Origin: Helianthus annuus
Lineage: Eukaryota > Streptophyta > Magnoliopsida > Asterales > Asteraceae
Assembly: GCF_002127325.2 (NCBI RefSeq)
Contig: NC_035443.2
Coordinates: forward strand, 118,354,251 to 118,418,250
Direction of reading: 5' to 3'
DNA: 64,000 nt
Below, piece by piece: positions 31,153 to 43,276 of this stretch (its first letter is position 1; every line of letters starts with the position of its first letter). Position numbers and translations under genes: made by a program. The notes under the pieces are model-generated. The model worked only from the letters and a program-made list of their open reading frames with translations. It was not told the DNA's origin and did no database searches.

Positions 31153-33363
31153 AGCAATATTTAAAAATCCAAGCAATATTTAAAACCATAACTGTTTAAC
31201 AGAAAACAAATCAAATAGTTAACGCAACCACGACACTCCAACGCTCCAAGCTTCCGAGTTATACCTAACAAACTGCAAAGCATGCACAAGTGTGTCAACA
31301 TAAAGTTGGCGAGTTCACGGTTTTTAGTGTTGTTTCGAAAACAGGTTGTTAAAATACTTAGTTTATAAAACATGTCATGGGGAGCTACCCCATTGTTAAG
31401 CTACTAAACTGTGGAATACCAAAACTTGAATGTTTAAGTTGTTTGTGCCCTGTGTCAATGCCTTTCATCATTGACTAGTTGCCAAGGCAAAGTTCACGCC
31501 CGTCCTTCTCGGCACGGTGTGAGGTTTGTCAAACCTGATCGCGCTATCAACTAATACCCCGTTCGCCAAACCCCGACGACTAATCGGTATAGGTGTGTGG
31601 GGACTTTCAGATAGAGTTCGTTTAGTCCGCTAAAGACATGAAGTATAAATAGTATTTAACAGGTATTCTAAACTAGGAATACTAGGCAATCCTAAACCAG
31701 GGAAAGTGAGGTTCCCAACAACCGGGAATACATGCTATTAGTAAATGTGTGAACTCACCTTAGATTAGCTCGGCAGATTAAGTAATGTTAGCTAGTATGG
31801 TCAACCATGTCCTATTATGGTTACCAAGAACATTAGGGGTCGTTTATGTAATTCACGCAAGTCCTACACGTATCTAGCAATTAACATGCATAAAAGTTGT
31901 CACAACTATATTACTGATTAGTTTTTAAGCATATGTTCGCAATATACACTACGGCACGCAATACACCATTTATACAATCATTAAGCAGGTATGGGCACTA
32001 AAAGTAGCAAATTCGACACTTTACAAACTCATAAGCATGCATAACTGAATTCACTGAAAATAGGCTGTTTTGGGATATCCGTTTAATGTACTTACGAGAT
32101 TGAAAAAATTATGATCTTTTTATGTGACGTGCCCCTTGGAGGGTTTGGTCTTGTGTTAAAATTTTGGAGTCTAACTCTTTACCAAAAATTATAGAAAATC
32201 ATTTACTAAGCAGCAATTAGATTTGTCACTTTCTGACTGTAGTTCACGGAAAAATTCATTTAAAAATCCTCGCTATCCGATTGACGAAATTCCAGTTGGA
32301 GGTTCGCACAGACACCTAAGACCATCTACAGTATAAATTTCATGGTCTAACTCTAAATATTCATCAAGTTATGACTTAAAAATTAACACATAAAACCTGC
32401 AGAAAAACGCAGCTTTATTTGCTGAAACGAAATAATTTATTTAAAATATCAAACAGCGTCCAAAAATTATGATCCCATCCCAATTGAAGCATATTTCTAA
32501 ATAACACATTATAGACTCAAGAAAGCCCAGTTTTTTTATATTATGACCCGGTTACAGCCGATTAAAATCAGCTGTAACTGTCGGACAGAACCTGTTTTCG
32601 TTACCCGATCTCCCCAACCGAAAAACTAGCGCACCCAACGACCCATAATGATTATTTACTGCATATTATCATCCCTATACGTCACCTACGTTATTAAAAC
32701 AACAAGATTTTATCCAAAACCATTCAAGATCCTTCCCATGCCCAACTCTAGCAACTAACCGAGTCCGTAACTAAATATAGACTTTATATACGTACAATTT
32801 TCAGCACTTAGCATACAAGTATTCTTATAACTACCAGAGATCAATCAAACAATGAAAACGTAGCCATGTATGAGTAGCACTTATAACCAAAACATATCAC
32901 AACACTAACCAGAAGGAGATGAGAGAGCTAGAATGAGATGGAGAGTGCGCCAAGAAGAGAATCGCGACTGAAGGGGGGGGGGGATCCATCTGCTGCCATA
33001 AACTTGAGGGAGATGGGAGTGGGCACTGGGGTTTTTGGTGTTTCTCATGCACAATACGTAACCAAATAAATAAAGAGCTTTTATTATTAATTGGTATTTA
33101 TATTTTTTTTTATTTTTTTACTCTTAAACAATTAATATAAGTGTAAAATATAAATTTATAATACACACGCTATGGTTCGGACCTCATAGGTTTCGGGTTA
33201 CGCGAGTAGGTTGGGTCGACTAACGAGATAGGACTTTGGATATGTACTATAAAAATATATGTTACATATTCGTTCGAGTGCAGTACGATGCGATAAGTAG
33301 AATATATGCGAACATAATAAAAGAGATCGAACAGTTTTTACCTCGGAAATGCGGGTTATCACA
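31153..33363 (-). repeat. LTR of element F, outer part
   Basis: It resumes the F LTR after element E and ends GGGTTATCACA at 33363, similar in form to the element C LTR end (GTTGTCACA). Shared words with the C LTR include GTTCACGCCCGTCCTT and CGGTGTGAGGTTT, then CGCTATCAACTAAT (31493-31556 versus 43860-43919), so F and C are related families. Most of the LTR is non-coding; a G-run at about 32973 is the only notable tract. Confidence 0.7.
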
Positions 33364-33589
33364 GTGAATGGTTGATTTATAAATATAAAATAGATTTCCT
33401 TGAGTTTTTCTTTTTCTAAATATATATTTTATTAAGTAAATAGGTAAAATTACAAAATTACCCTTAAGTGAATAGACTTAAATTTTTTAACCTAGTTAGT
33501 GGTAAGGATGAAAGGTGTAATGGGTTTTCCAAATAAAGGATTGTGACTATAATTATTGAAGTTAAAGGTTATACATTGCAGTTCAATAC

Positions 33590-34050
33590 AAACATAAATG
33601 ACAGAAAGTGTATCAAAATTACTCTGCAAGTGTATCAAAATTACTCTAGATCAAAATTACTTTACAAGTGTATCAAAATTACTCTGCAAGTTTATCAAAC
33701 AACAAACAATTCAAAGTTACTCTACAAAGTCATTTGTACTACAAGTGTATCTAGTAGAGTAATTTTGATCTTGTATGGTAATTATCAAAATTACTCTGCA
33801 TCAAAACTATTCTACAAGTTTATCAAACAACATACAATTCAAAATTACTCTACAAAATCATTTGTAGAGTAATTATGATACTCTACAAAATTACCTTACA
33901 AGATCAAAATTACCATACAAGATCATTTGTAGAGTAATTAAGATACTCTACAAGATCAAAATTACCCTACAAGCACATTTTACAAAATTACTCTACAAAA
34001 TCAAAATTACCCTACAAGATCATTTGTAGAGTAATTTTGATAATTACTTT
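33590..34050. repeat. Array of CAAAATTACTCTACAAG motifs in both orientations
   Basis: About 20 copies of a 15-18 bp phrase (TCAAAATTACTCTACAAG) plus inverted copies (GTAGAGTAATTTTGAT), some directly facing each other. The ORF through it is repeat-derived. It does not obviously belong to an LTR element. Confidence 0.8.
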
Positions 34051-34159
34051 GCGAGTAAATAATTACGAATATGCCACCGTATTTTTTTTGGCTTTTTCAT
34101 GCCTTTCATACGTTTTGTACAATAAGACACTTTGTACGTGAACTTAACTCAACGAGTAA

Positions 34160-34680
34160 TGATAAAATTTAAAAATTATCTTAAACATCATATTCCTCCT
34201 CGAGGTGTGGTAGATTTTTGGAACGGCCGATGAAATTGCCGTGTCTTTCGCTTTGAGTTCCTCTAGCTTCTCCATGAAAAACGCTAGGCTACTATCGGTT
34301 GAAAAATCGTCTTCGAAATCGTTTGGGGTTGGTAAATACCAAACTCTTTGTACGAATAATTAGCCATGAGAATGAAAATGAGTATAAAGTTTTAGAGATA
34401 GAAAATCAAATGAGATGGAAGTGAAATGGGTTAAGAGATGGTTATTTATAGAGTTTAAAAATTAAAAATTAAATATTTATATTAAATAAACGGTCATATG
34501 ACCGTTATCAACGGTCAAAAGGTGAAATGATGAGTGGGTTCGGGAGCCGATCAACACAACCCGCCAAGCCTACCCGTGGGGTGGCGGCAGCATGCTGACT
34601 CGGATTCCTACCCAGGGAGGCTTACCAACGAGATGCCCGCCCTCCTTTAGAGCCCCCTCCTCCGTTGATTATGGAACAAC
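34160..34680 (-). pseudogene. 5' fragment of a PIF/Harbinger transposase gene
   Basis: On the minus strand, after a 5' leader very like that of the Harbinger element at 35127 (TATAAATAACCATCTC and repeated CTCATT words), an ATG at about 34364 leads, with one frameshift, into DFEDDFSTDSSLAFFMEKLE and AVPKIYHTSRRN. These are typical of the N-terminus of plant Harbinger transposases, ahead of the DDE domain. The frame is lost near 34166 and the DDE domain is absent. The GC-rich stretch 34540-34680 should be the element's terminal region; the other end was not found. Confidence 0.5.
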
Positions 34681-35126
34681 GCTTCCAACTTATTAAAAAT
34701 CTATTTTTTTTCTATCCGATAACAAAAAGTATCCATTTCTTTTATCGTCTTGAAAATATTCACCGACTTTTGTGATTTGGTCAAAAGATTAAAGATTTTA
34801 TGCCGTTATTCTGCAAAATATAGTCGAGGGGGTGCCAACACTGGTGGACCCTAGTTTTCTAACCTGGTTATGCACCATCATTACAATACAAAAAAAAAAA
34901 AAAAAAAAAAAAGAATAAAAAAATACGGGCATGTACTATCATTACGGATATTATTTCCTTCTTACACAATAAAAACGTTTTGAGGGTATGCAAGTATGCA
35001 TATGTTGTCTTCCAAGCATTTTGAAAAGCATAGAATCATTTATTTAAAACAACAATACTAAACTACATTAAAATCACAAATAGTTATAGTTAGTCTACAT
35101 TATTATTTAATGAAAAATACATATAA
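34681..35126. other. Spacer with poly(A) run
   Basis: AT-rich, with an A-run at about 34890-34912. No gene seen. Confidence 0.5.
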
Positions 35127-37112
35127 GGGTGTACGGGGCGTCCTCGGGGAGGTGATTCGGTGAGGCGTTTCCCCGATCGGGAACACCGCCGCCATCACCG
35201 CGGGGTCCCGATTCGGGGTGGGTTTTGGGTGTGGGTTCACCGAGTGAAAAGGCACGAAAAATGAGGAACGGTCGGAATGTAACGGTCGAATTTTATAAAA
35301 AAAAAATTCACTTTTTTTAAACTAATATAAATAACCATCTCATTCTCACCATTTTTTTATACTCAAACCATCTCATTCTCACACATTTTTTAAACTCTCC
35401 AACCACACCCACTTCACTTTTTATTTTCTATACTCTCCAACCAAACCCCCTTCACTTTTTATTTTTTATACACCGAGCAATGGAGAACCGACCCCGCGAG
35501 GCCAAGAAAAAAACTAAGGGACGGGTCTCGAAACCGTCTCGAGATGGTTCGAGCGGTGCAAATGCTCAACCACAACCCCCTTTCGGATACACTTCACAAC
35601 CCCCGTTTTTTTCCAACAACCTACACACCCCTCGTTTTACAGCACCCAACAACCCAATTTCGGCTATTTTCAAAATTTGTTATCAATGGACGCTCCTCCT
35701 CAATCCCCCGCCTTCGACCCATATGCTTATCGTTCTCCACAAGTTCCTTCTACACGAGGAAATGTCGAACGTCCTCTACCTATTCACGACGACGAGGACG
35801 ATGAGGTAGTGCCCGAAACTCAAAATTTGGGCGACGACGACGAGGAAGATGAATATAATGTGGACGAAGACGCGGGCAACGAAGAAGATGAGGCTCGAGA
35901 AAAAAAAGGGAAAACGGTGAGCGAAAAATGGACAAAAGAACAAGAAGAGGCGTTGGCGAAGGCGTGGGTACATTGTTCTACCAACAAAAAAAAGGGCAAT
36001 CAACAAAGTCGCGAAAGTTTTTGGGGTAAAATTTTAGAGCATTTTAACAAAACTATCGGTGGAAGTAACCGGACCGTTCATCAAGTACGGTCTAAATGGA
36101 ACCCGATGCATGCGAAAATAAACTTTTTCAACGGCCTATACCAACAAGCGGTAAAAATTATATTTTTTTTAACATTGCATATTTTTATTTTTTTTTCTAA
36201 GTTCATACTTTTTTAACACTTTCTAATTTTTTTATTTTATAACATGTAGGATCGCACACGAGGAAGCGGATGTAAGGATCTCGACGTGATGAAAGTCGCG
36301 TTAAAAGAATTTAAAGAAAGATTTCCAAGCGGTTTTCAACACATCGAGGCGTGGGAGGTCGTTCGAAGACACGAGAAATGGGCCCAAGTCCCATTGATGG
36401 GTGAGGAAGGTGAAGGTTCGGCACATAAAAGAAAGCCCGTTGACGTGGACCTTTCGATACCGGATATGAACAAAGAGCACAACGGCGAGACAAGCGTCAA
36501 GCTACATCGTCCGAGGGAAGCTCGGCCGAGTTGGCGGCACAATTCAAAGTGTACACCGCCATGAAAGAAGCGAAGCAAGCGGTAGAATTGGAGGCGATCG
36601 AATTGAGGAAAAAAAGAGAGTCGGAGGCTCGCGAGCTCAAATCGGCACAACTCGAGACGATGAAAAACTACAATTACGATCGAGATATGAAAACATTCCT
36701 TAAGCCGCACGACGATGTTACGCCAAGTATGTTGCCGATCATCCTCGCCCGAAAGCGAGAAATCGCTAACAAGTACGGGTGGCCATGCGATTTCTAAAAT
36801 TTTAGTTTTCTAGTTTTAATGTAATTTTTTATTTTCTACTTTGAATGTGTTTTTTATTTTCTACTTTGAATGTGTTTTTTATTTTCTACTTTGAATGTAT
36901 TTTTTTTTAAATTTAATGAAATGTCTTTTATTTAATTTATAAACATCCATAATTTTACAAAAAAAATAATAATTTTGAACTCACCTAATAGGGGAGTGCC
37001 GCCATCAAAAATGGGTATTAGGGGAGTGTTAGAGGGGAGTTGACATGGCACTTTGTGGTTGGTTGTGTGTAAGAGGGGGGACTCACCTAAGAGGTGAGCA
37101 CCCCTTACACCC
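35127..37112 (+). mobile_element. PIF/Harbinger element carrying only the SANT-type ORF (1986 bp)
   Basis: Terminal inverted repeats GGGTGTACGGGG and (inverted) GGGTGTAAGGGG match at 11 of 12 positions and are flanked by TAA on both sides (35124-35126, 37113-37115), the 3-bp target duplication of this superfamily. GC-rich subterminal DNA, a TATAAATA box near 35331 and a two-exon SANT/NAM-associated gene fill it. There is no DDE transposase, so mobilisation would need a partner. Three 25-bp tandem copies of ATTTTCTACTTTGAATGTG lie after the gene (about 36825-36901). Confidence 0.8.
35480..36797 (+). pseudogene. Harbinger ORF1-like SANT protein with NAM-associated C-terminus (two frameshifts)
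   Basis: Exon 1 (35480-36150) encodes a Pro/Ser-rich N-terminus, an acidic Asp/Glu stretch and a SANT/trihelix-like domain (KWTKEQEEALAKAWVHC, FWGKILEHF, VHQVRSKW). A 99-bp phase-0 intron (GTAAAAATT...CATGTAG, 36151-36249) follows. Exon 2 continues with a GCKDLDV segment, FQHIEAWEVVRRHEKW and a Lys/Glu-rich helix typical of the NAM-associated domain, ending KYGWPCDF. A one-base loss near 35655 and another frame change near 36500 break the reading. In active Harbingers this class of protein binds element ends and helps bring the transposase to DNA. Host-annotated genes of this class are often transposon-derived, which the inverted repeats here support. Confidence 0.75.
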
Positions 37113-37128
37113 TAAGTTAAATTAGAAC

Positions 37129-37519
37129 CAATGGTGGAGCCACACTTTGATCAACGGTGTCTTCCGACACCATTGAATTTGGGTAGCAAATACAACGTAT
37201 AATAGGAAAAATTCGAGCAACACCATTGTTTTTTTACGAGTGACACCATTGTCTTTTTACAAACAACACCATTGTTTTGTTTTCTTCTAAAACAATTACA
37301 TAATAAACAAATTTATATTTCAAAAATTAAGCCCAATTACTTGAATTTAATTAGTATACTTTAAATTATTAAAGGTCCATTTTTTATTTTTATTTGTTCT
37401 AATCCAGTAAGCATTATAGCTCCATGTCTAATTGGTTTTGTTTCAATTGTTTAACCTAACACGATGTTTGATGATCATTTGAATGATGCGTGCACTTGTT
37501 TGTTTTAATGAAAAAGAGG

Positions 37520-37555
<36 letters not shown>

Positions 37556-37829
37556 GTTGCCATTGAAAACATTATGAATCGTTTTCAAAACATGAAAATG
37601 CGTACAAAGCAACTATTAAATGCATTTTTTTTACATATTTCAAATGACTTTTTAATTTTATTATGTGTTTTTATTCAATGACATTGTACTTTTGCTATGA
37701 TATTTGTATTTATTATGTGATTTGACCCGTCTAGATCCGAACCGATTTAAAAAGTTCGATTCCGGGTTACTATAAACCGGGGTACCTATAAAAAAAACAT
37801 CATATGAAAAATTTCTGCCTCCGCCACTG
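37129..37829. mobile_element. Non-autonomous hAT-like relic (701 bp)
   Basis: Ends CAATGGTGGAGCC and (inverted) CAGTGGCGGAGGC, flanked by octamers ATTAGAAC (37121-37128) and ATTACAAC (37830-37837), one mismatch. Internal repeats of ACACCATTG/CAACACCATTGTTTT occur near the left end and a T-run at about 37517-37550. No coding capacity. It begins 14 bp after the Harbinger target duplication. Confidence 0.65.
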
Positions 37830-37837
37830 ATTACAAC

Positions 37838-38447
37838 TTTATTCTTTTAACGGCAATTAAATAACAAGTAAACTAAATAATATAAAAAATAAGCTAAACT
37901 AGAGAACAACAACCAAATTAAATAAAAATATAAGAAAAAACGAATGTAAATGATTATAGTTACTAGTTTAAATTAGGGGTGGCAAAATGCGTGGGTTTGG
38001 CAGGTTTGAGTAATGGGTTAGGATGGATATGGGTTACAATGTGTTTGGGTTAGGATGAGTTTATTAAGAAATGAGTTTAAGTTAAGATGAGTTTTTGTCA
38101 AAATGGATTTGAGCATGATAGGCTAAAAATATAAACAAATAAATAAATCAAAAAAATTTAAAAAAATAAAAAAAAATCGATGATATTGAGTTTCTAGACT
38201 AAGCAACCAAAGCAACTTCAACATGTCGTGCTTCCGGTATGGACCTGTTTTCATTCTATAACAAGAACTAGTACTACATATTAATCATCATGAAATTACA
38301 AACATCGGTCACAATATATATCAAGCAAAATTCCACACATGTGTGTATGGTATAATATCAAATGTAGCGTAGCAACCATAATATACATAAACATAAACTA
38401 AGTATATACTCATAGGCTGGGTATCAAATAAATACAGATAAAAGAGT
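37838..38447. other. Spacer
   Basis: AT-rich, with a GGGTTAGGATGAGTTT-like repetitive patch at about 37978-38110 that resembles the end of a further transposon. No gene. Confidence 0.4.
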
Positions 38448-38452
38448 GTTAA

Positions 38453-38887
38453 TGTAGGATCGTTATACGACCTGACGAGTCGATCAGAAGAGTGCTTAGA
38501 CTAAATCAGAGGCGGAATTCATTGATTCGGTCTTCGTATAGCTTGATTTCACTATTTAACGTCTCGTTTATTGATTTGCTGACAAATTACAAGAGCTGGA
38601 GACAAATTGGCAGGGCTTCGCCGTACACACACACAACTGCACTACTAGATCCGCTCATCAGTCCCCTATTTATAGACTGATGGGTTCGCTTATATGACAT
38701 GACCATAAAAGCGAACCTATCATATGTCATATGAGCGGACCTATCAAGGACACATAAACGAACCTACAATATTGACATATAAGCGAACCTATCTAATCTT
38801 ATGTGTTTATTGATTTCCGTTCACTGTACAATCAGCTCTAGCCTAAGACTCGAACTAAGATGTAGTCGACAGACAACTGCACCAACA
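38453..38887 (-). repeat. 3' LTR of element D (435 bp)
   Basis: Holds four AGCGAACCTA-type motifs (one mutated) at about 38688-38795, the motif of the leader array. Confidence 0.9.
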
Positions 38888-40752
38888 GACTCCCCCTTGA
38901 ATGTTGACGGAATCTTCAGTGAGAGTCTTCAAACATTGACAGCTCATCAATCTTGATCGGTCTTCTTCAGGAACTCTTCCTGGAATTAAGTACCTGGATC
39001 TTTCTCTGGCTCTAACTTTCATCAGACTTCCCCTATCATCATGCTGGGATCGCCGTCTGGAAATCGTTATCACCATTGAAATCAACTCCTGGCTTTATCA
39101 GTTTAAACTTCTTCTCAGGTTCTGATGTATCTCCTGGCTTTCCGTAGCAACAGGATCAGAAACCTGCACAACTCAAACAATCTATTACAAACAAACACAA
39201 TTGTGATTCAACTTAATGAATCAACTAATCATTTAAGAATATTCAAGAATTTTTCACATTTAACAATTTATTAACTTTCCAAAATCTAATTAACCATTTC
39301 AAATCATTTTAACCAAACCAACTATTCATCTTGTTTAGCCTTTGAAATTTTGAATTTCAGCTCTCCAACATCAGTTGTCGAAAATCTTTTTGAATTTTTC
39401 AAATATGAAACACAAATGCAATAACATCAATTAAAATGCAGAAATGAAATATATACAAACATATTTTTGTGAGTTCGTGCAAGAGGATCATATCAACTGC
39501 TGACTAGACACTAGCACCGTTAAGCTGTTATTTCATTTTAAGCTTTTAAACAATTCGCGTAGATTGCCGATATTCTAATCCACTTAAATTCTCACAAAAT
39601 GTTCAACCTGTTCGGGATACTGACTTAGTGTTTTAAAACTTAAACATCTACATGTGCCCCACCTCAGTATATACTCCCGTATCCAGACCCCAGTATTCAG
39701 TCTTACAGGTGAGTATACCACAGCTGATATCTGTTAAGGGGTAATGTGCGAGGGCCGTGAGAGCTCAGGTCGATACTTCCGTATACGCAGAGAGATGACG
39801 GCTTCGACTTTTGGTGGGTCCCCTTTAGAGGATCTTTTGTTACAACAGCAATGATTATCAATTTTATTGTTTAATCAAATTGCTGAGGGCGAGCTTGTAT
39901 TTCAAAGCTTTTTGCAGAAAGTATTATCCGGGGACTAGGTCAGTACTTCCATACAGCAGAAGTCCCGGGATAATACCCCAGATATCACTGAGCATAAAGA
40001 CCTAGTATCTCAGAATACGGGACCCTTCAACCAGGATTTCAGGGGTTACCTATATATCTTGGAGCTGTTCCCCACGTAGACGTAAGTAAAATTTATGTTT
40101 ATATCCCAAACTGATCTACTAATTCTGTGAAAACCTATCGACACATCTTTAGCGACACTGCTTAATTGCATTTATACATTACAAATCTTTAGCGTACTGT
40201 GCCAGTCTAGCTGATGTACTATCATTTCCTCTTATTCGCACCAAAAACTCATTTTTAATTTTTCAATGTTTTGGACATTTTCAATTTTTCTAATTTTTTT
40301 TTTAAATTTTACTCCCCCTAAAATCAAAATATGTTTCAATTTTGATTTTCTGGGAAAATTTGAAACAAACTATACAAAGTTTGACAACATGATGAGAATC
40401 GCATCAATTCTCCATCCACATGGCGTAAACAATCAGAACTCCCCCTCACAACAAACTATTTTCCCATAATGATTTCAAAACACTCAAGTTTGTTTTAATC
40501 AGAATGGTTTTTCCGGAAAAATTAGTTTGTTTACCAAACATTTGTAGGTTCGGGGTTATCTCATCACAGTGTTTTCTACACACGCATGACAGTTTCAAAA
40601 CCCAAACAACATTTGTAGAAAATCAAGTACAACTTAATGTCCCTGATTTACCACATTTGAGGCGAAAAATCACCAAAGTGAAATTTCTCAAGAAATATGT
40701 CGATTCATGTTCCACGCTTACCAACCTGGGAACTCCGGCAAGTCAGGTTTTT
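38888..40752 (-). other. 3' non-coding region of element D
   Basis: Between the gag stop and the LTR. No pol remnant is recognisable in any frame. It contains phrases repeated with variation (for example GTCAGTACTTCC and GTCGATACTTCCG, 39770 and 39929). A polypurine tract is adjacent to the LTR at 38888-38900. Confidence 0.6.
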
Positions 40753-43239
40753 CTATTTAAACAGATTCACCCAAGCCTGATGGTCCTTGGGTGATTTCGA
40801 ATTCTTGTTCAACAATGGTGGAAAGTTTGCATCATCCATTATTAAACCCGAATTCTCCTTTTTTACCTCAACCAATGGCTCTTCTGGCTTTGACGAACTA
40901 GAATCATTGCCCGCAGGTGGCTTGTCTGACTTTGACCTGTCAGATTCATCGCCGACCATTTTCTTCTTCCTCTTTTCCTCTTTTGTCCTCAGATTTGTAT
41001 CTGATGAACTCATCTTGCTTGACTTTGCAGCCGAGGAAGTTGATTCATCAGAACTCTTATTCTTTCCAACGGATGAACCTCAGGACAAAATCTTCTCGAG
41101 ATACTCTCTCGCCTTCTTCCTCTTTTTCCTCAGTCTGTCTTTCTGCCCCTGTGAAAGTTTAACTTTCTTTTCTTGAATTGTCTGTTCTTGAACTTTAGGT
41201 TTTTGAACCTTCTGTTCATGGGGCTTGACTTTGACTGGAATTTTCGCCAATTTCTGAGACTTAGCCCTCAATCTTTCATTTGATCTCCTTGGGCATTCTC
41301 TGGCAATGTGACCTTTGATTTGGCAATTGTAGCATCTTCTGGTCTCATAACTCCAATTCCGGCAGTTAACAGCAATGTGTCCTTGCTAACCGCATCGGTA
41401 ACACACTCTGTTATCGTACCGTATACCACCTTCACACCAAACGCTCAGATCATAGCATTGTCTGGCTTGGTGATATTCCTTCCTCATGTTTACTGGATTT
41501 TGCTTTTGAGCACTGTGGTCCAACCTGCACCACTTATTACCCACACTTTTTGAGTTTTCATTTTTTACTTTTTGTAATTTTTCATTACGATTGGATGATC
41601 GATCTGATGAACTTTTATTATCTTTTTGTTTCTGTTCCACTTTCTTCTTCAAAGGTCTTTGTTTAGAACATTCACCTTTTTCAGTCGATTGTAGAACAGT
41701 TTTCTGAAAATTTTCTTTTAGTTTTAAAAACAATTTTTGTTTTTCTAATTTTTCATTTTCATCATCAGATTTTTCATCGCAATCTTCAACTTTGACATTG
41801 TCAAAGTTTGTGACATCGTCACTTATTGGAACAGAATTGATCGGTTTTGGACAGGGAAAATTCACACTGTCTGATGCAGTCACAAAACCTATCAATTTCT
41901 TCTCAAGTTCATCAATCTTGCTTCTGGAATTCTCAGCTTCTTTTTCAAACTGAGATATTCTTTCAAGATGAGACTTGATTGAATTTTCATTCTCATTTTT
42001 CATGTTTTCAAGAACAGATTTTTCATTTTCCAAAACTTTTACCTGTTCTTGAAATTTCGCTTCATTTGCTTTCAGATTCTTGTTTTCCAGCTTAATCCAG
42101 AAATCCTCATCTTCTGAAGATTTCTTTTTGCTTTCAAACTCTTTTTCCAACTCTTCAATTTTCTTTCTAGCACATTCACTTTCTTTTTCAAGTTTAATAA
42201 TTTTCTGAAGATGGGAATTGATCAATTTTTGCTTTTCAATGTTGTTTTGACTGAAAACATTTCTCCCATCTTCAAGAATTTTCATTTGATTTTGAAATTC
42301 ATTTTCACTTCTTGATTTTTCAATTTCAAAATCCTTAATTTTCTCTTCAAAAACTTTTTCTTTTTCTTTCAACTTCTTGTTTTCAAATGTCAAACTGTTC
42401 AAATTACTTAACAGTTTGTCATTTTCAACCTTCAGTTTCTCACACATTTCCTGAAATATAAGAGTCTGTTTAATATCAGTTTGCTTCTCGTCTTCCAACT
42501 TCTTGACTTCCAATGTCAAACTTTCCGCATCTTTCAAGAGTTTGTCATTCTCAGTCTTGAAGCTGTCACATTTGGAGCACACTGATGCAGAATTTGAAAC
42601 TTCATTCTTCACAGATTCGTCAGTCATTGACGTTTCATTTATTTCTGCCTTGTATGTTCCTGCACAAACAATTTTAACAAAGTCAAGAGGTTTTAAATTT
42701 TCATTAATATAACATCCTCTTTTATAATCATACTTCATGTTTTGTTTTGCACCAAAACATATACAAATTCTTTTATTAATCTCAGTAATTACATCCAAAT
42801 TGATTTTATCTAGATTTCCCAGATTCAGTTTATCTAGATTCTCTTTGATTTTATTCATCAATATTTTCTTCTTTTCAAAATCTTCATAATGACGCTTTTG
42901 AAGTTTACTGATGAAATCAGATGGATGTAATTTCGAGAATTTAGGCTTTTGTTTTAATTTCTTTAGAACATCATCCCATTCGACAGGTAAAGCAGCTTCC
43001 AACTTTGATATCTTTTCAGTATCTGTCAAATTTATTCCAAACGATTTTAACTTGTCCATCAAGTAATCAAATCTTTTTTCCATCTCTTTCAAGCTTTCAT
43101 TCTGTTGACAAGCAAAGTTTTCAAGTCTAAGAATCCAAATCCTCTTATCATCTTGATCATACATACTTGTACGATGCCTTCCAAATCTATTTAAACTTTC
43201 AACAAACTTATTATCTTCTTCATCAAACATTTTGTCCAA
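40753..43239 (-). pseudogene. Copia Gag of element D, coiled-coil rich, N-terminally truncated, two stops
   Basis: One frame of about 829 codons runs from 43239 to 40753 with in-frame stops at 41386-41388 (TAG inside the first zinc knuckle, CYRCG|stop) and 41080-41082. The start resembles the middle of a copia UBN2-type Gag (FDEEDNKFVESLNRFGRHR, LKEMEKRFDYLMDKLKSFGI). A Lys/Glu-rich coiled coil follows (about residues 210-480). The zinc-knuckle zone has a second complete CCHC (CYNCQIKGHIAREC), then a basic tail and a Ser/Asp-rich end ...DHQAWVNLFK. The N-terminal capsid segment is missing: a TGA lies just upstream of 43239 and the first ATG in frame is at about 43230. The frame stops where pol would begin. 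Confidence 0.75.
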
Positions 43240-43276
43240 CTGTCAACAAAAATCCTGACAAGTCTTTGTTGTTCAT

